Shown: in pieces, positions 28,580 through 37,520 of the stretch
Position numbering within the stretch: the stretch's first letter is position 1
Layout of the letters: the number at the start of each line of letters is the position of its first letter
Assembly: GCA_002401455.1 (NCBI GenBank)
Contig: NVTE01000008.1
Span: forward strand, 1,414-65,413
Direction: 5' to 3'
Source: Alphaproteobacteria bacterium
Lineage (GTDB): Bacteria; Pseudomonadota; Alphaproteobacteria; Sphingomonadales; Emcibacteraceae
Length of the DNA stretch: 64,000 nucleotides
The notes under the pieces: generated by a model
Told to the model about the DNA's origin: nothing
Seen by the model: only the letters and a program-made list of their open reading frames with translations
Database searches by the model: none
Made by a program: the position numbers and the translations under genes

Positions 28580-30619
28580 TCACCGTCTCCGGCTCCAGGG
28601 TCTGTCACCCCTACTTCCGGCGACGGTTTTTACTGTGATCCAGTCACCACTGTGCTCAGGCAGCCACAGGGCATGGCCGCCCTTGTGGTAGAAATCCCAA
28701 CGGTCAATGACCAATCGCGCCGAGGGACAGTTGATCTCCACCGGTACCAGGCTGATCACCACCTGGGCATGGCGGCAATCTTCCGTTAACGCCAACTCAT
28801 CCCTCACCAGAGCGATCAGGGTGTCCGGGCTTTTATGGGCCGGCCGGTACAGGCAGCTTAAACTGTCACAGGACATGGCCGTGTCCTCCCCCAAGTTGTC
28901 GCCGTTATAGGACCATTTCTCAGCCTTGGCCTGACCGTTGCGCTGAGCCCAGCGCGCGCGGGTCATCCGCCCAGCCCGGAGACTCGACAGGCTGATTTGA
29001 TGATCGACATCACGAACCCCAATCAACCGCCCGCTGTTATCAATAAGGATATCCGGCTGGATCGTGAACAGAGCCGCGACAAAACCAACCAAGATCACCG
29101 GTAGTCCCATGGCCTGCCAACGGCTACGCCAGATAGAAAACCATAAAGCCCCGAGGCTCATCATCACCAGCGGCGCCAGCGCCATGGACGGGATCAGGCT
29201 GTAGGATCCCGGGGTTTCGGACACGGTTTTCGCAATGAGCATAATCAGCTCAAGGCCGTAAGACATGGGCACCAACGCCAGATCGCCCAGACCAAAGGGC
29301 GCCAGCACCAGATAGGCGACAATACAGGGCATGACCCAGGATGCCATCACCGGCATGGCCAGGAGATTGGCCACCAGGCCATATTGCACCAGCTTGTTAA
29401 AATGGAACAAGGCAAAGGGCGCGATGGCGACTTCAGCGACCAGAGTGGTGAACAGCATGGTACCGATATAGAAGCCAGTGCGCCTGATCCAACCCCGGCT
29501 CTGACCCGACAGGCGGTTCCAACGGATATTTATTTTCTCGTACGCCGCCACCAGGGCGACCACAGCAGAAAAAGACATCTGGAAGCTGACCGACAGAATC
29601 ACCTCTGGCGTCAGCACCAGGATCACCATGGCGGCAATGGCCACTAGGCGCAGGGAGATGGCCTTGCGGTCGGTGAGCACGCCTAAGAACAGGATCAGGG
29701 CCATGATGAAGGCACGAACTGTTGGCGTCGAGCCGCCACTGAGCAGCACATAGACCACCCCGGCGCCGATGGCGATCACGGCGGCCCATTTTTTTATGGG
29801 ATAGCGCAGGGTGAGATATTCTGACCGGGACAACAAGAACCGCGAGGAGAAAAACGCCGCGCCACAGAGCAATCCCATATGAAGTCCTGAGATGGCCAGG
29901 AAATGGGCCAGACCTGAATCACGCATATCTTCAACGACCTCTTTAGAGATGCCGGCGCGCAGGCCTGTGATCAATGCTGCCGCCATGCCGCCAGCATCAC
30001 CGTCCAGGCTTGCCCGGATATCCTCCGCCGTCACCTGTCGCTGGCGGGTGGTCAGGCCCCAGGTGTCTGGTCCCTTTTCTAAAATCTCGGGCTTGCTAAT
30101 AGCATAGCCGACGGCCCCAATGCCCTGAAACCAGATCTGGCGGGCATAGTCAAAGTCGCCGGGCATGGTCGGCGGTGGCGGCGGCAACAGGCCGGCGCGT
30201 ATTCTTATCTTGTCCTCGGGTTGGGGCAGCTGGTCAAATTTCTGAACCTTGATCCTGATTTTATGGAGCGCCGGTCCCTCATAGCCCCAGGCCATTACCG
30301 GGTCGGACAGGACAATATGAAGCTTACCGGTACTATAATGGCGCACATCGGTGACCCGTCCCGTTATCATGCGGGGGCTCAGCTTCTTATCCAGCACCGG
30401 CGTCGCAAGCTGATGACTTCTGAGAGTCCCCGTTAAAAATCCCCCGGCGCTGAGCAAAAGGGCAATCAGTAACAACCGCATCAGGAAAAATCGCCAGAAC
30501 AGAAACAACCCTACGGCGAGCCCAGCACAGGCTGAGATACCTATGATCAAGGTCGGTTCATAGGGGAACGAGAAATAACCCCCAATGCCCATGGCAAAAA
30601 ATACCGGTGCCCAAAGCAA
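28580..30619 (-). CDS. comEC: ComEC/Rec2 family competence protein
   Basis: A 679-aa polytopic inner-membrane protein; in competent bacteria ComEC carries single-stranded DNA into the cytosol. N-terminal helices and a DUF4131 region (about 30-190, FDYARQIWFQGIGAVGY) precede the competence domain with GLAHFLAISGLHMGLL (about 230). Some eight helices run to about 510. The last 150 residues are soluble and lack the metallo-hydrolase HxHxDH motif, as in many alphaproteobacterial members. The start is doubtful: no ATG or GTG fits. TTG 30619 is used here, but family-like residues continue upstream to a stop at 30683. Confidence 0.88.
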   Translation of the reverse strand: MLWAPVFFAMGIGGYFSFPYEPTLIIGISACAGLAVGLFLFWRFFLMRLLLIALLLSAGGFLTGTLRSHQLATPVLDKKLSPRMITGRVTDVRHYSTGKLHIVLSDPVMAWGYEGPALHKIRIKVQKFDQLPQPEDKIRIRAGLLPPPPPTMPGDFDYARQIWFQGIGAVGYAISKPEILEKGPDTWGLTTRQRQVTAEDIRASLDGDAGGMAAALITGLRAGISKEVVEDMRDSGLAHFLAISGLHMGLLCGAAFFSSRFLLSRSEYLTLRYPIKKWAAVIAIGAGVVYVLLSGGSTPTVRAFIMALILFLGVLTDRKAISLRLVAIAAMVILVLTPEVILSVSFQMSFSAVVALVAAYEKINIRWNRLSGQSRGWIRRTGFYIGTMLFTTLVAEVAIAPFALFHFNKLVQYGLVANLLAMPVMASWVMPCIVAYLVLAPFGLGDLALVPMSYGLELIMLIAKTVSETPGSYSLIPSMALAPLVMMSLGALWFSIWRSRWQAMGLPVILVGFVAALFTIQPDILIDNSGRLIGVRDVDHQISLSSLRAGRMTRARWAQRNGQAKAEKWSYNGDNLGEDTAMSCDSLSCLYRPAHKSPDTLIALVRDELALTEDCRHAQVVISLVPVEINCPSARLVIDRWDFYHKGGHALWLPEHSGDWITVKTVAGSRGDRPWSRRR

Positions 30620-30898
30620 CAGCCGGTCATGTTCCTGATATAGGGTTTCCTTGAGGTTATTGATTGCCTGTCCCCAGCCGACTTATGAGTGAAATATCCT
30701 TCAAATATAAAACATTTACCATATATTTTCGGTATTTTAGCATAACAGGCTTCCATTTTTGGGATATTTTTGCTAAAAACCAACCAACTAAAGGATATAA
30801 GTGTCCTTATCCATAAAGATATTCCCCTGCGCGGACGAAATGCATATATCCTATGCTCCTGTATCCGCACACTAGAACTATTGGAACATAATAGAGAA

Positions 30899-32308
30899 AT
30901 GACGAAGAAAGTTATTACACGCTTCGCCCCGTCTCCTACGGGATTTTTGCATATCGGCGGGGCCAGAACGGCTCTTTTCAACTGGCTGTTTGCCCAGCAC
31001 CATGGCGGCGAGTTCAAACTCCGCATTGAAGATACCGACCGCAAACGCCTGACTGAAGGTGCTGTTGAGGCTATTTATGATGGCATGCAATGGCTCGGAC
31101 TGACCCATGACGGCGATGTTGTCAGCCAGTATGAGCGTCGGGATCGTCATAAGGAGATCGCTGACGAACTCCTGGCCCAGGGCAAAGCCTATCACTGTTA
31201 TTGTTCCCCCGAAGAATTAAAAGAAATGCGCGAAACCGCCCGGGCCGAAGGTCGGTCTATGGGCTATGATGGTCGCTGGCGTGATCGGGAGCCGTCCGAG
31301 GCCCCTGAAGGGATCAAGCCGGTTGTCCGCTTCCGCTCCCCCAATGAGGGCGAGACCATCATCCGGGACCAGGTCCAGGGTGATGTCACCGTCGCCAATA
31401 AGCAGCTTGACGATATGATCCTGCTGCGGGCCGATGGTTCACCGACCTATATGTTGTCTGTGGTTGTTGACGATCATGATATGGGTGTCACCCATGTTAT
31501 CCGCGGCGATGACCACCTGACCAATGCCGCGCGTCAGGCTCAGTTGATCCTTGCCATTGGCTGGGAGCTACCGGTCTATGCCCATATCCCGCTGATCCAT
31601 GGGGCCGATGGAGCCAAACTGTCCAAGCGCCATGGTGCCCTTGGCGTTGAAGCTTACCGGGACTTAGGTTACCTGCCGACGGCCTTGAAGAATTATCTAT
31701 TGCGGCTCGGTTGGGCCCACGGCGACGAAGAAACAATTTCCGAAGCCCAGGCCATCGAATGGTTCGGCCTTGACGGCATTGGCAAGTCGCCGTCCCGCTT
31801 TGACTTTACCAAGCTTGAGCATCTGAACGGTCAGTATATTCGCGAATTTGAGTCCAATGAGGGATTGATCGCCGTCTGTCGGCCCCTGATTGAAAAATCT
31901 CTGGACCGGCCCCTGACCGACGTCGAAGCCGCCCTGTTGCTTGGTGCCATGGATGAGTTCAAGACCCGAGCAAAGAATATCAATGATCTGGCCGACAGCA
32001 CCTTGTTCCTGTTCGCTTCACGGCCACTGAATTTTATCCCCAAAGCCGTTAAAATCCTGTCCGATGACGCCAGAACTATCCTGACCGGTGCGGCGGAGGT
32101 CCTGGAAAAATCGACGGCATGGGACGTGGAAGCATTGGAAGCTGACATTAAGGCTTTTGCCGAAATAAAAGAATTGAAATTGGGTAAAGTTGCCCAACCC
32201 CTTAGGGCCGCATTGACCGGGAGCAATGTGTCTCCGGGAATTTTTGATATACTGGTTTGGCTGGGCAAAGAAGAAAGCCTGGCCAGGATTAAAGATCAAG
32301 CCATTTGA
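30899..32308 (+). CDS. gltX: Glutamate-tRNA ligase
   Basis: A 469-aa class I synthetase. I start at ATG 30899 ([13 protein letters not shown]); the open frame from 30770 has no ribosome site and unlike residues. HIGH motif is [15 protein letters not shown] motif is AKLSKRHGA. The C-terminal helical anticodon domain ends near [15 protein letters not shown]. With tRNA-Gln in the window and no GlnRS, the enzyme may be non-discriminating or one of the paired GltX types of the class. Divergent from comEC. Confidence 0.97.
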   Translation: MTKKVITRFAPSPTGFLHIGGARTALFNWLFAQHHGGEFKLRIEDTDRKRLTEGAVEAIYDGMQWLGLTHDGDVVSQYERRDRHKEIADELLAQGKAYHCYCSPEELKEMRETARAEGRSMGYDGRWRDREPSEAPEGIKPVVRFRSPNEGETIIRDQVQGDVTVANKQLDDMILLRADGSPTYMLSVVVDDHDMGVTHVIRGDDHLTNAARQAQLILAIGWELPVYAHIPLIHGADGAKLSKRHGALGVEAYRDLGYLPTALKNYLLRLGWAHGDEETISEAQAIEWFGLDGIGKSPSRFDFTKLEHLNGQYIREFESNEGLIAVCRPLIEKSLDRPLTDVEAALLLGAMDEFKTRAKNINDLADSTLFLFASRPLNFIPKAVKILSDDARTILTGAAEVLEKSTAWDVEALEADIKAFAEIKELKLGKVAQPLRAALTGSNVSPGIFDILVWLGKEESLARIKDQAI

Positions 32309-32330
32309 TTTTACGTATATTCGTAAAATC
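32307..32330 (+). promoter_or_regulatory. Perfect hairpin at the gltX stop / gltA leader
   Basis: GATTTTACG (32307-32315) and CGTAAAATC (32322-32330) pair perfectly over a 6-base loop; the left arm includes the last two bases of the gltX stop codon. No T run follows, so it is a poor terminator. It could be an operator, RNA stabiliser or attenuator before gltA. Confidence 0.5.
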
Positions 32331-32455
32331 TTAACAATAATAATGTAGGGATCATATGTCTCCCAAGCATTATTCAAAAGTGAAGTGAAACAGCGCAAAA
32401 AACCATATAACGATGCTGTTTCTAATGATGAATTTAGAAGAAAGGATGTGAATTT

Positions 32456-33772
32456 ATGACAAAAAATGTATTTAACAAAAAACTCTTAGATGAGACGGCA
32501 ACGCTGACTGTAGGCGGTAAAACTCTGGAATTACCCATCTATGCAGGCTCCGTAGGACCCAATGTCATTGATATCCGCAAACTATATGCTGAAACCGACA
32601 TGTTTACCTATGATCCGGGCTTCACCTCCACAGCCAGTTGCGAATCCAGCATCACCTATATTGATGGTGACAAGGGTATCTTACTGTATCGCGGTTATCC
32701 CATTGATCAGTTGGCCGAGAAAAGTGATTTCATGGAAGTTGCCTATCTGTTGCTGAACGGTGAACTGCCCAATGCAGGGGAAAAGGACGATTTTGTTCAT
32801 ACCATCACCTACCACACCATGGTTCATGATCAGATGAACTCCCTGTTCAAAGGCTTTCGCCGCGATGCCCATCCCATGGCGATCATGGTTGGCGTGCTCG
32901 GGGCCATGTCTGCTTTCTATCATGACAGCTTGGATATTAACGATCCCGTGCAGCGCAAAATTGCCTCGCACCGCCTGATCGCTAAAATTCCGACCATTGC
33001 CGCTATGGCCTACAAATATTCCGTTGGTCAGCCTTTCGTCTATCCGCGCAATGACATGGGGTATGCCGAAAACTTCCTGCATATGACTTTTGGTGTTCCT
33101 CAGTGTGAAGAATATGAAGTCAACCCAATCCTGGCCAACGCCATGGATAAAATTTTCATTCTCCATGCGGATCATGAACAGAATGCCTCAACCTCTACTG
33201 TGCGTCTGGCAGGGTCATCGGGCGCGAATCCGTTTGCCTGTATTGCGGCGGGTATTGCCTCCCTCTGGGGTCCGGCTCATGGCGGTGCCAACGAAGCCTG
33301 TCTGCATATGCTCCAGGAAATCGGCACCGTAGACCGCATTCCTGAATTTATCGAGAAAGCCAAGAACAAAAATGACCCCTTCCGCCTGATGGGCTTTGGT
33401 CACCGGGTTTATAAAAACTTTGACCCCCGGGCACAGGTTCTGGCCAAAGCGGCCAAAGATGTGTTGGACGAGCTGGGTGTTAATGATCCTATGCTTGATG
33501 TGGCCCGTGAATTGGAACGCATTGCACTGGAAGATGATTATTTCATAGAAAAGAAACTCTACCCGAATGTGGATTTCTATTCCGGTATCATCCTGAAAGC
33601 CATGGGCTTCCCGACAGAAATGTTCACTGTCCTGTTCGCGCTTGCCAGAACAACCGGCTGGGTATCACAGTGGGGCGAAATGATTGAAGATCCAACTCAG
33701 AAGATTGGGCGGCCCCGTCAGCTGTTTACCGGCGACACACGTCGGGACTTTATCGATCTCAATAATCGGTAA
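32456..33772 (+). CDS. gltA: Citrate synthase (type II, NADH-sensitive class)
   Basis: A 438-aa hexameric-type citrate synthase, entry enzyme of the TCA cycle. Motifs: [19 protein letters not shown], the active-site His in [10 protein letters not shown] and in [10 protein letters not shown], and the Asp region ([28 protein letters not shown]). The length and N-terminal beta domain fit the type II enzymes of alphaproteobacteria. It has a 147-base leader after gltX, with a perfect hairpin, and ends in a terminator. Confidence 0.98.
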   Translation: MTKNVFNKKLLDETATLTVGGKTLELPIYAGSVGPNVIDIRKLYAETDMFTYDPGFTSTASCESSITYIDGDKGILLYRGYPIDQLAEKSDFMEVAYLLLNGELPNAGEKDDFVHTITYHTMVHDQMNSLFKGFRRDAHPMAIMVGVLGAMSAFYHDSLDINDPVQRKIASHRLIAKIPTIAAMAYKYSVGQPFVYPRNDMGYAENFLHMTFGVPQCEEYEVNPILANAMDKIFILHADHEQNASTSTVRLAGSSGANPFACIAAGIASLWGPAHGGANEACLHMLQEIGTVDRIPEFIEKAKNKNDPFRLMGFGHRVYKNFDPRAQVLAKAAKDVLDELGVNDPMLDVARELERIALEDDYFIEKKLYPNVDFYSGIILKAMGFPTEMFTVLFALARTTGWVSQWGEMIEDPTQKIGRPRQLFTGDTRRDFIDLNNR

Positions 33773-33792
33773 TAGCTGTAGACAGAATAGGA

Positions 33793-33826
33793 AAAAGCCC
33801 GGAGAGATCACTCACCGGGCTTTTTT
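33793..33826 (+). terminator. Rho-independent terminator after gltA
   Basis: The stem AAAAGCCCGG (33793-33802) pairs with CCGGGCTTTT (33815-33824), followed by further T. It starts 20 bases after the gltA stop. Confidence 0.9.
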
Positions 33827-33830
33827 CATG

Positions 33831-33916
33831 GCTAACGCTCAATACATTCGATCATATAGCCATCGGGGTCACACACAAGGGCCAGAACAGAGATCAATAC
33901 TTTACTTCCACCATGG
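33831..33916 (-). pseudogene. C-terminal remnant of a glyoxalase I-like (VOC) gene
   Basis: The minus strand reads HGGSKVLISVLALVCDPDGY, then MIECIER and a stop. This matches the end of lactoylglutathione lyases (GGTKVIAFVKDPDGYKIELI type), including the metal-binding Glu in MIECIE. The frame is closed by TAA just upstream, and no start or N-terminal part is seen. It lies between two terminators. Confidence 0.65.
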
Positions 33917-33963
33917 GTTTATGGGCAATACATGAATGTATTCAGCCCCCTGACCGTAAATAA

Positions 33964-34003
33964 AAAAAGACTGAACCACCCCTAAGGGAAGTTCAGTCTT
34001 TTT
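33964..34003 (-). terminator. Terminator between fabZ and gltA (bidirectional)
   Basis: AAAAAGACTGAAC (33964-33976) and GTTCAGTCTTTTT (33991-34003) form a perfect 13-bp stem with a 14-base loop and T runs in both directions. It lies 34 bases after the fabZ stop and probably ends the rpsB-fabZ run. Confidence 0.88.
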
Positions 34004-34036
34004 GAATAATTATTAAACCCAAAACCGGGGCTAAGG

Positions 34037-34507
34037 CTAGTCCTGCTTGTCAGCGATCATTGCGGTAAAGGTTGCCTCAGCGACCACTTTTCCGTTGACC
34101 TTGCCCTCACCCTTGAAACGCCATACCGGACCCCGGTGACGTTCTTTAGTGATATGAAGCTCAAGCCGATCCCCCGGCACAACCGGCTTCCTGAATTTCG
34201 CCCCATCAATCGACATAAAGTAAGCTAGTTTTTCGGCGGCTTCATCAGCCATACCCAGCATGACGAAAGCAGCCGCGGATTGTGCCATGGCTTCGACAAT
34301 CAAGACACCAGGCATAACGGGTTTACCGGGAAAATGACCCTGAAAGAACGGCTCATTAATGGTGACACATTTAATGCCAACCGCAGACTCACCGGGTTTA
34401 ATTTGCGTCAACTGGTCAATCAATAACATAGGATATCTGTGAGGGATCAATTCCATGATCCGCTCAACACCTATGGTTTCCAGTTCACTCATACTTTCTT
34501 CTGACAT
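34037..34507 (-). CDS. fabZ: 3-hydroxyacyl-[acyl-carrier-protein] dehydratase
   Basis: A 156-aa hot-dog-fold dehydratase of fatty acid elongation. The core is IMELIPHRYPMLLIDQL, then the catalytic His in FFQGHFPGKPVMPG and Glu in VLIVEAMAQSAA, with KFRKPVVPGDRLELH later. It follows skp by 30 bases. In related genomes lpxD stands between skp and fabZ, and lpxA, lpxI and lpxB follow it; here neither is present. FabZ itself is intact and needed regardless of lipid A. Confidence 0.97.
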   Translation of the reverse strand: MSEESMSELETIGVERIMELIPHRYPMLLIDQLTQIKPGESAVGIKCVTINEPFFQGHFPGKPVMPGVLIVEAMAQSAAAFVMLGMADEAAEKLAYFMSIDGAKFRKPVVPGDRLELHITKERHRGPVWRFKGEGKVNGKVVAEATFTAMIADKQD

Positions 34508-34537
34508 TTCAACTATCTTTTCTGTTGACGATCTAGC

Positions 34538-35116
34538 TTACTTAGCGGCCGTTGGGGATATTGGAAGCTCAACTTTGATGGTCGGCAGAACCGCATCAAG
34601 AGCCTCAATAACCTTTGTGGTCACATCCAAGCCAGCAGTTTTTTCAATCACCAGACTCACATCCATGATCATGGTTGCTTTATGCTCTTTCAGGATTTTC
34701 TGAAGAATAGGTTTTAGAGCCCGCTGTAATTCATTCTGCGCGTTACCCAAAGCAGTTTCAAGCTGACGGTTTTTGATCTGAACCTGACGCTGAACGGTAA
34801 GAACTTTATTCTGGAAATCCTTAACCTTGGCGTCATAAGATTCTTTAGGAAGAATAGACCGTTGAGATTTTAATGTGGTCTCTTCTTTTTTCAGATTTTT
34901 TTCCTGTTCGGCTATCTCCGCCTGAAATTTTGTTCGGATGGTATCAAGCTGATTTTGAATGTCTTTACCCGCAGCAGAATTAAATCTGACCATACGGCTG
35001 TCAATCACGGCGATGACAGCCGCAGGCAATGCCTCAGCCGCTGCTGCAACATGTGAAAAGGTTGAGAATGCGGAAGCAATAGCCACCATCGCAGTAATCT
35101 TGATTATCTTTTTCAT
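34538..35116 (-). CDS. skp: Periplasmic OMP chaperone Skp (OmpH family)
   Basis: A 192-aa exported protein. Signal peptide MKKIIKITAMVAIASAFSTF with cleavage near AAA; then the OmpH/Skp fold: AVIDSRMVRFNSAAGKD, a long charged coiled coil (about 55-140, EQEKNLKKEETTLKSQR) and the returning strand MIMDVSLVIEKTAGLDVT. Skp trimers hold unfolded outer-membrane proteins in transit to BAM. I start at ATG 35116, one base after the bamA stop; the longer frame lies within bamA. Confidence 0.9.
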   Translation of the reverse strand: MKKIIKITAMVAIASAFSTFSHVAAAAEALPAAVIAVIDSRMVRFNSAAGKDIQNQLDTIRTKFQAEIAEQEKNLKKEETTLKSQRSILPKESYDAKVKDFQNKVLTVQRQVQIKNRQLETALGNAQNELQRALKPILQKILKEHKATMIMDVSLVIEKTAGLDVTTKVIEALDAVLPTIKVELPISPTAAK

Positions 35117-35117
35117 A

Positions 35118-37484
35118 TTAAAATCTTGTTCCGATGTTAAATTGGAAGAATTCTGTTTTATCGAACTTGTCAGACAGGATTGCCTTGGCAAAATCGACCC
35201 TAAAGGGACCAAATGGAGACATCCAGGTAAATCCAATACCTGCTGACACCCTTGGTTTTGGTGTATCTCCCACAATATTATGTGTTAAACCTGTGGCAGA
35301 ATTAAACAACTCGTTCTGTGAGTCAATAGTAAATAACGCCCCAGCATCAACAAACATACTTGCCTCAATGCCAAGTTCCCGTGCTCCCGACCCCAGCGGG
35401 ATATAGATCTCAAGCGAGCCCTTATAGAAAACATTGCCCCCAAGCGCATCAGTGGTTAAGTTATCCCGGGGTCCAATACCGGCCTGTTCAAACCCGCGCA
35501 TGCGGGGATTACCCAGGAAGAAACGGTCATTAATCCGGATGTCCTGACCAAGACCCAGAATATGCCCGCCCTCTGCTTTAGCGCCGAAAATCCAGCGGCC
35601 ATAGATGGGGATAAAATAGTTATAAGTCGCCTGTGTCCGGATATATTTCACATTACCACCCAGTCCAGCAAGGTCCTGGTTAAGGACGGCCCTGTGGCCC
35701 CGGTTAGGTTTTTGCCTGTTATCCAGGTTATCAAACGAAAGACCATAGCCAATGGATGACGTGGTAAATGTTCCCAGATTGGTGGTGGTGAAGGGACTCC
35801 GGCTGGCAAGAAACTGGTCTGGAATATCAATTTTATCCTGGCGCAGGTTATAGCGGCCACTCATCACGATATATTCAGTGACGGGAAAGGCAGTCCGAAG
35901 GCCCATGCCCAGAGAGACCTGCTCAAAGTTGGCCTCCCGGAAGCTGTTATCCCTGAAATAGATATCAACACCGGCGACCACGGGACGACCCAGGAAATAA
36001 GGTTCGGTAAAGCCGATATCCAGTTCCTTGCGTCGGCTGGAAATTCGACTTCCAAAGCGCAGGTCCTGGCCCCGGCCAAAAAGGTTTCTTTGGCGAATAC
36101 TGAAATCAAACAGAAAACTTTCCGCACTGGAGAAGCCCGCGCCGACCGAGAGTTCCCCGGTAGCCTGCTCTTCAATGGTCACCTCAAGAATGGTTTTATC
36201 GTTTGTCGTTCCTTCAATCTGGTTGATCTCAACTTCCTTAAAGAATCCGAGAGATTTAATCCTGATTTCAGAGCGTTTCATTTTGGAAGAGTTATAGGAA
36301 TCCCCCTCAATCAATCTCATTTCACGGCGGATCACCCGGTCATGGGTGAGCACATTGCCGCGAATTTCAACCCGTTCCACATAAACCCGGGGGGCCTTGT
36401 TGACGATATATGTAATATTAACCGTCTGTTTTTCACGGTCTCTCCGGATACGGGGCCGCACATTAACAAAGGCATAGCCCTTCAGTCCGGCAACATTGGT
36501 CAGATACTCAACGGTCTGGTCAATCAGCTCGGAGTTATACAGGTTTCCTTTGCGGGTAAACACCAGCATGCTGAGGACTTCAGACGCCAAATCGGGGATC
36601 TGGCTTTCGACGTCAATATCACCAAAATGATAAATAACGCCTTCTTCGATAGTATAGTTGATGAAGAAATTTTCTTTATTTGGGGCCAACTCTGTCACCG
36701 CAGAGGTAATACGGAAGTCAGCATAACCCTGGGAACGATAAAAATCTCTGAGCAACTGCTTATCAAAAGCCATTCTATCGGGGTCATAGGTATCATCAGA
36801 AGTGAGGAACTTCCACCACCGACTTTCCTTGGTTCGTACAATGGCCCGCAGGTCGTCATTATTATAGATGACATTGCCCATAAAGTTAATTTTACCGATA
36901 CTACTTTTTGGGCCTTCGGTAATTTCAAACACCAGGTTTACCCGGTTCTGGTCCAGTTGAATCACCTTTGGTTCAATGCTGGCGGCAAACCGGCCACCGC
37001 GACGATAGATCTCCAGGAGACGCTGCACATCGGCCCGGACTTTTGACCGGGAAAATACAATACGCGGACGCAGATGAATTTCTTCATACAGCTTATCGGC
37101 TTTTTTGTATTTATTACCTTCGAAGACGATACGATTAATAATCGGGTTTTCTGCGATCTCAATGACCAGCACCTTTCCCGACCGACCAATTTTAACATCG
37201 GAGAACAACCCGGTATTGAACAGGGATTTCAGCGAACGGTCGACTTCTTTTTCATCATATACATCGCCCTTATGGACAAAAATATAGGATTTTACCGTCT
37301 CGACCTCAATCCGCTGGTTTCCCTGCACGACGATATCCGAGATAATATCACGGTCACCATAGGTAGACTGCTGAGCCTGTGCTCCGGAAACAACACCTAA
37401 TGATGCTCCCAAAACAGACACAATCCAAAGAATCAAAACAATATAATTTTTATTTATGCGATTTAACAAAGAACCCGATCCCAC
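35118..37484 (-). CDS. bamA: Outer membrane protein assembly factor BamA
   Basis: A 788-aa Omp85 protein, the essential insertase of outer-membrane beta-barrels. Signal anchor (about 10-38), then five POTRA domains (from DIISDIVVQGNQRIEVETV to TILEVTIEEQ about residue 435) and a 16-strand barrel. The L6 motif is NPRMRGFEQAG; the last strand ends FQFNIGTRF with the terminal Phe signal. It lies between rseP and skp. BamB is encoded at 12312-13676. Confidence 0.97.
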   Translation of the reverse strand: MGSGSLLNRINKNYIVLILWIVSVLGASLGVVSGAQAQQSTYGDRDIISDIVVQGNQRIEVETVKSYIFVHKGDVYDEKEVDRSLKSLFNTGLFSDVKIGRSGKVLVIEIAENPIINRIVFEGNKYKKADKLYEEIHLRPRIVFSRSKVRADVQRLLEIYRRGGRFAASIEPKVIQLDQNRVNLVFEITEGPKSSIGKINFMGNVIYNNDDLRAIVRTKESRWWKFLTSDDTYDPDRMAFDKQLLRDFYRSQGYADFRITSAVTELAPNKENFFINYTIEEGVIYHFGDIDVESQIPDLASEVLSMLVFTRKGNLYNSELIDQTVEYLTNVAGLKGYAFVNVRPRIRRDREKQTVNITYIVNKAPRVYVERVEIRGNVLTHDRVIRREMRLIEGDSYNSSKMKRSEIRIKSLGFFKEVEINQIEGTTNDKTILEVTIEEQATGELSVGAGFSSAESFLFDFSIRQRNLFGRGQDLRFGSRISSRRKELDIGFTEPYFLGRPVVAGVDIYFRDNSFREANFEQVSLGMGLRTAFPVTEYIVMSGRYNLRQDKIDIPDQFLASRSPFTTTNLGTFTTSSIGYGLSFDNLDNRQKPNRGHRAVLNQDLAGLGGNVKYIRTQATYNYFIPIYGRWIFGAKAEGGHILGLGQDIRINDRFFLGNPRMRGFEQAGIGPRDNLTTDALGGNVFYKGSLEIYIPLGSGARELGIEASMFVDAGALFTIDSQNELFNSATGLTHNIVGDTPKPRVSAGIGFTWMSPFGPFRVDFAKAILSDKFDKTEFFQFNIGTRF

Positions 37485-37520
37485 TTATTTTTCCGCTTTT
37501 TTATAGTAGAAGCCACATTT

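Noticed and set aside
30547-31044. 165-codon open frame on the minus strand
   Set aside because: Overlaps the start of gltX in antisense and the 5' end of comEC out of frame; translated residues are unlike any protein.
36090-37046. 318-codon open frame on the plus strand
   Set aside because: Antisense to bamA, with no ribosome site and no recognisable motif.
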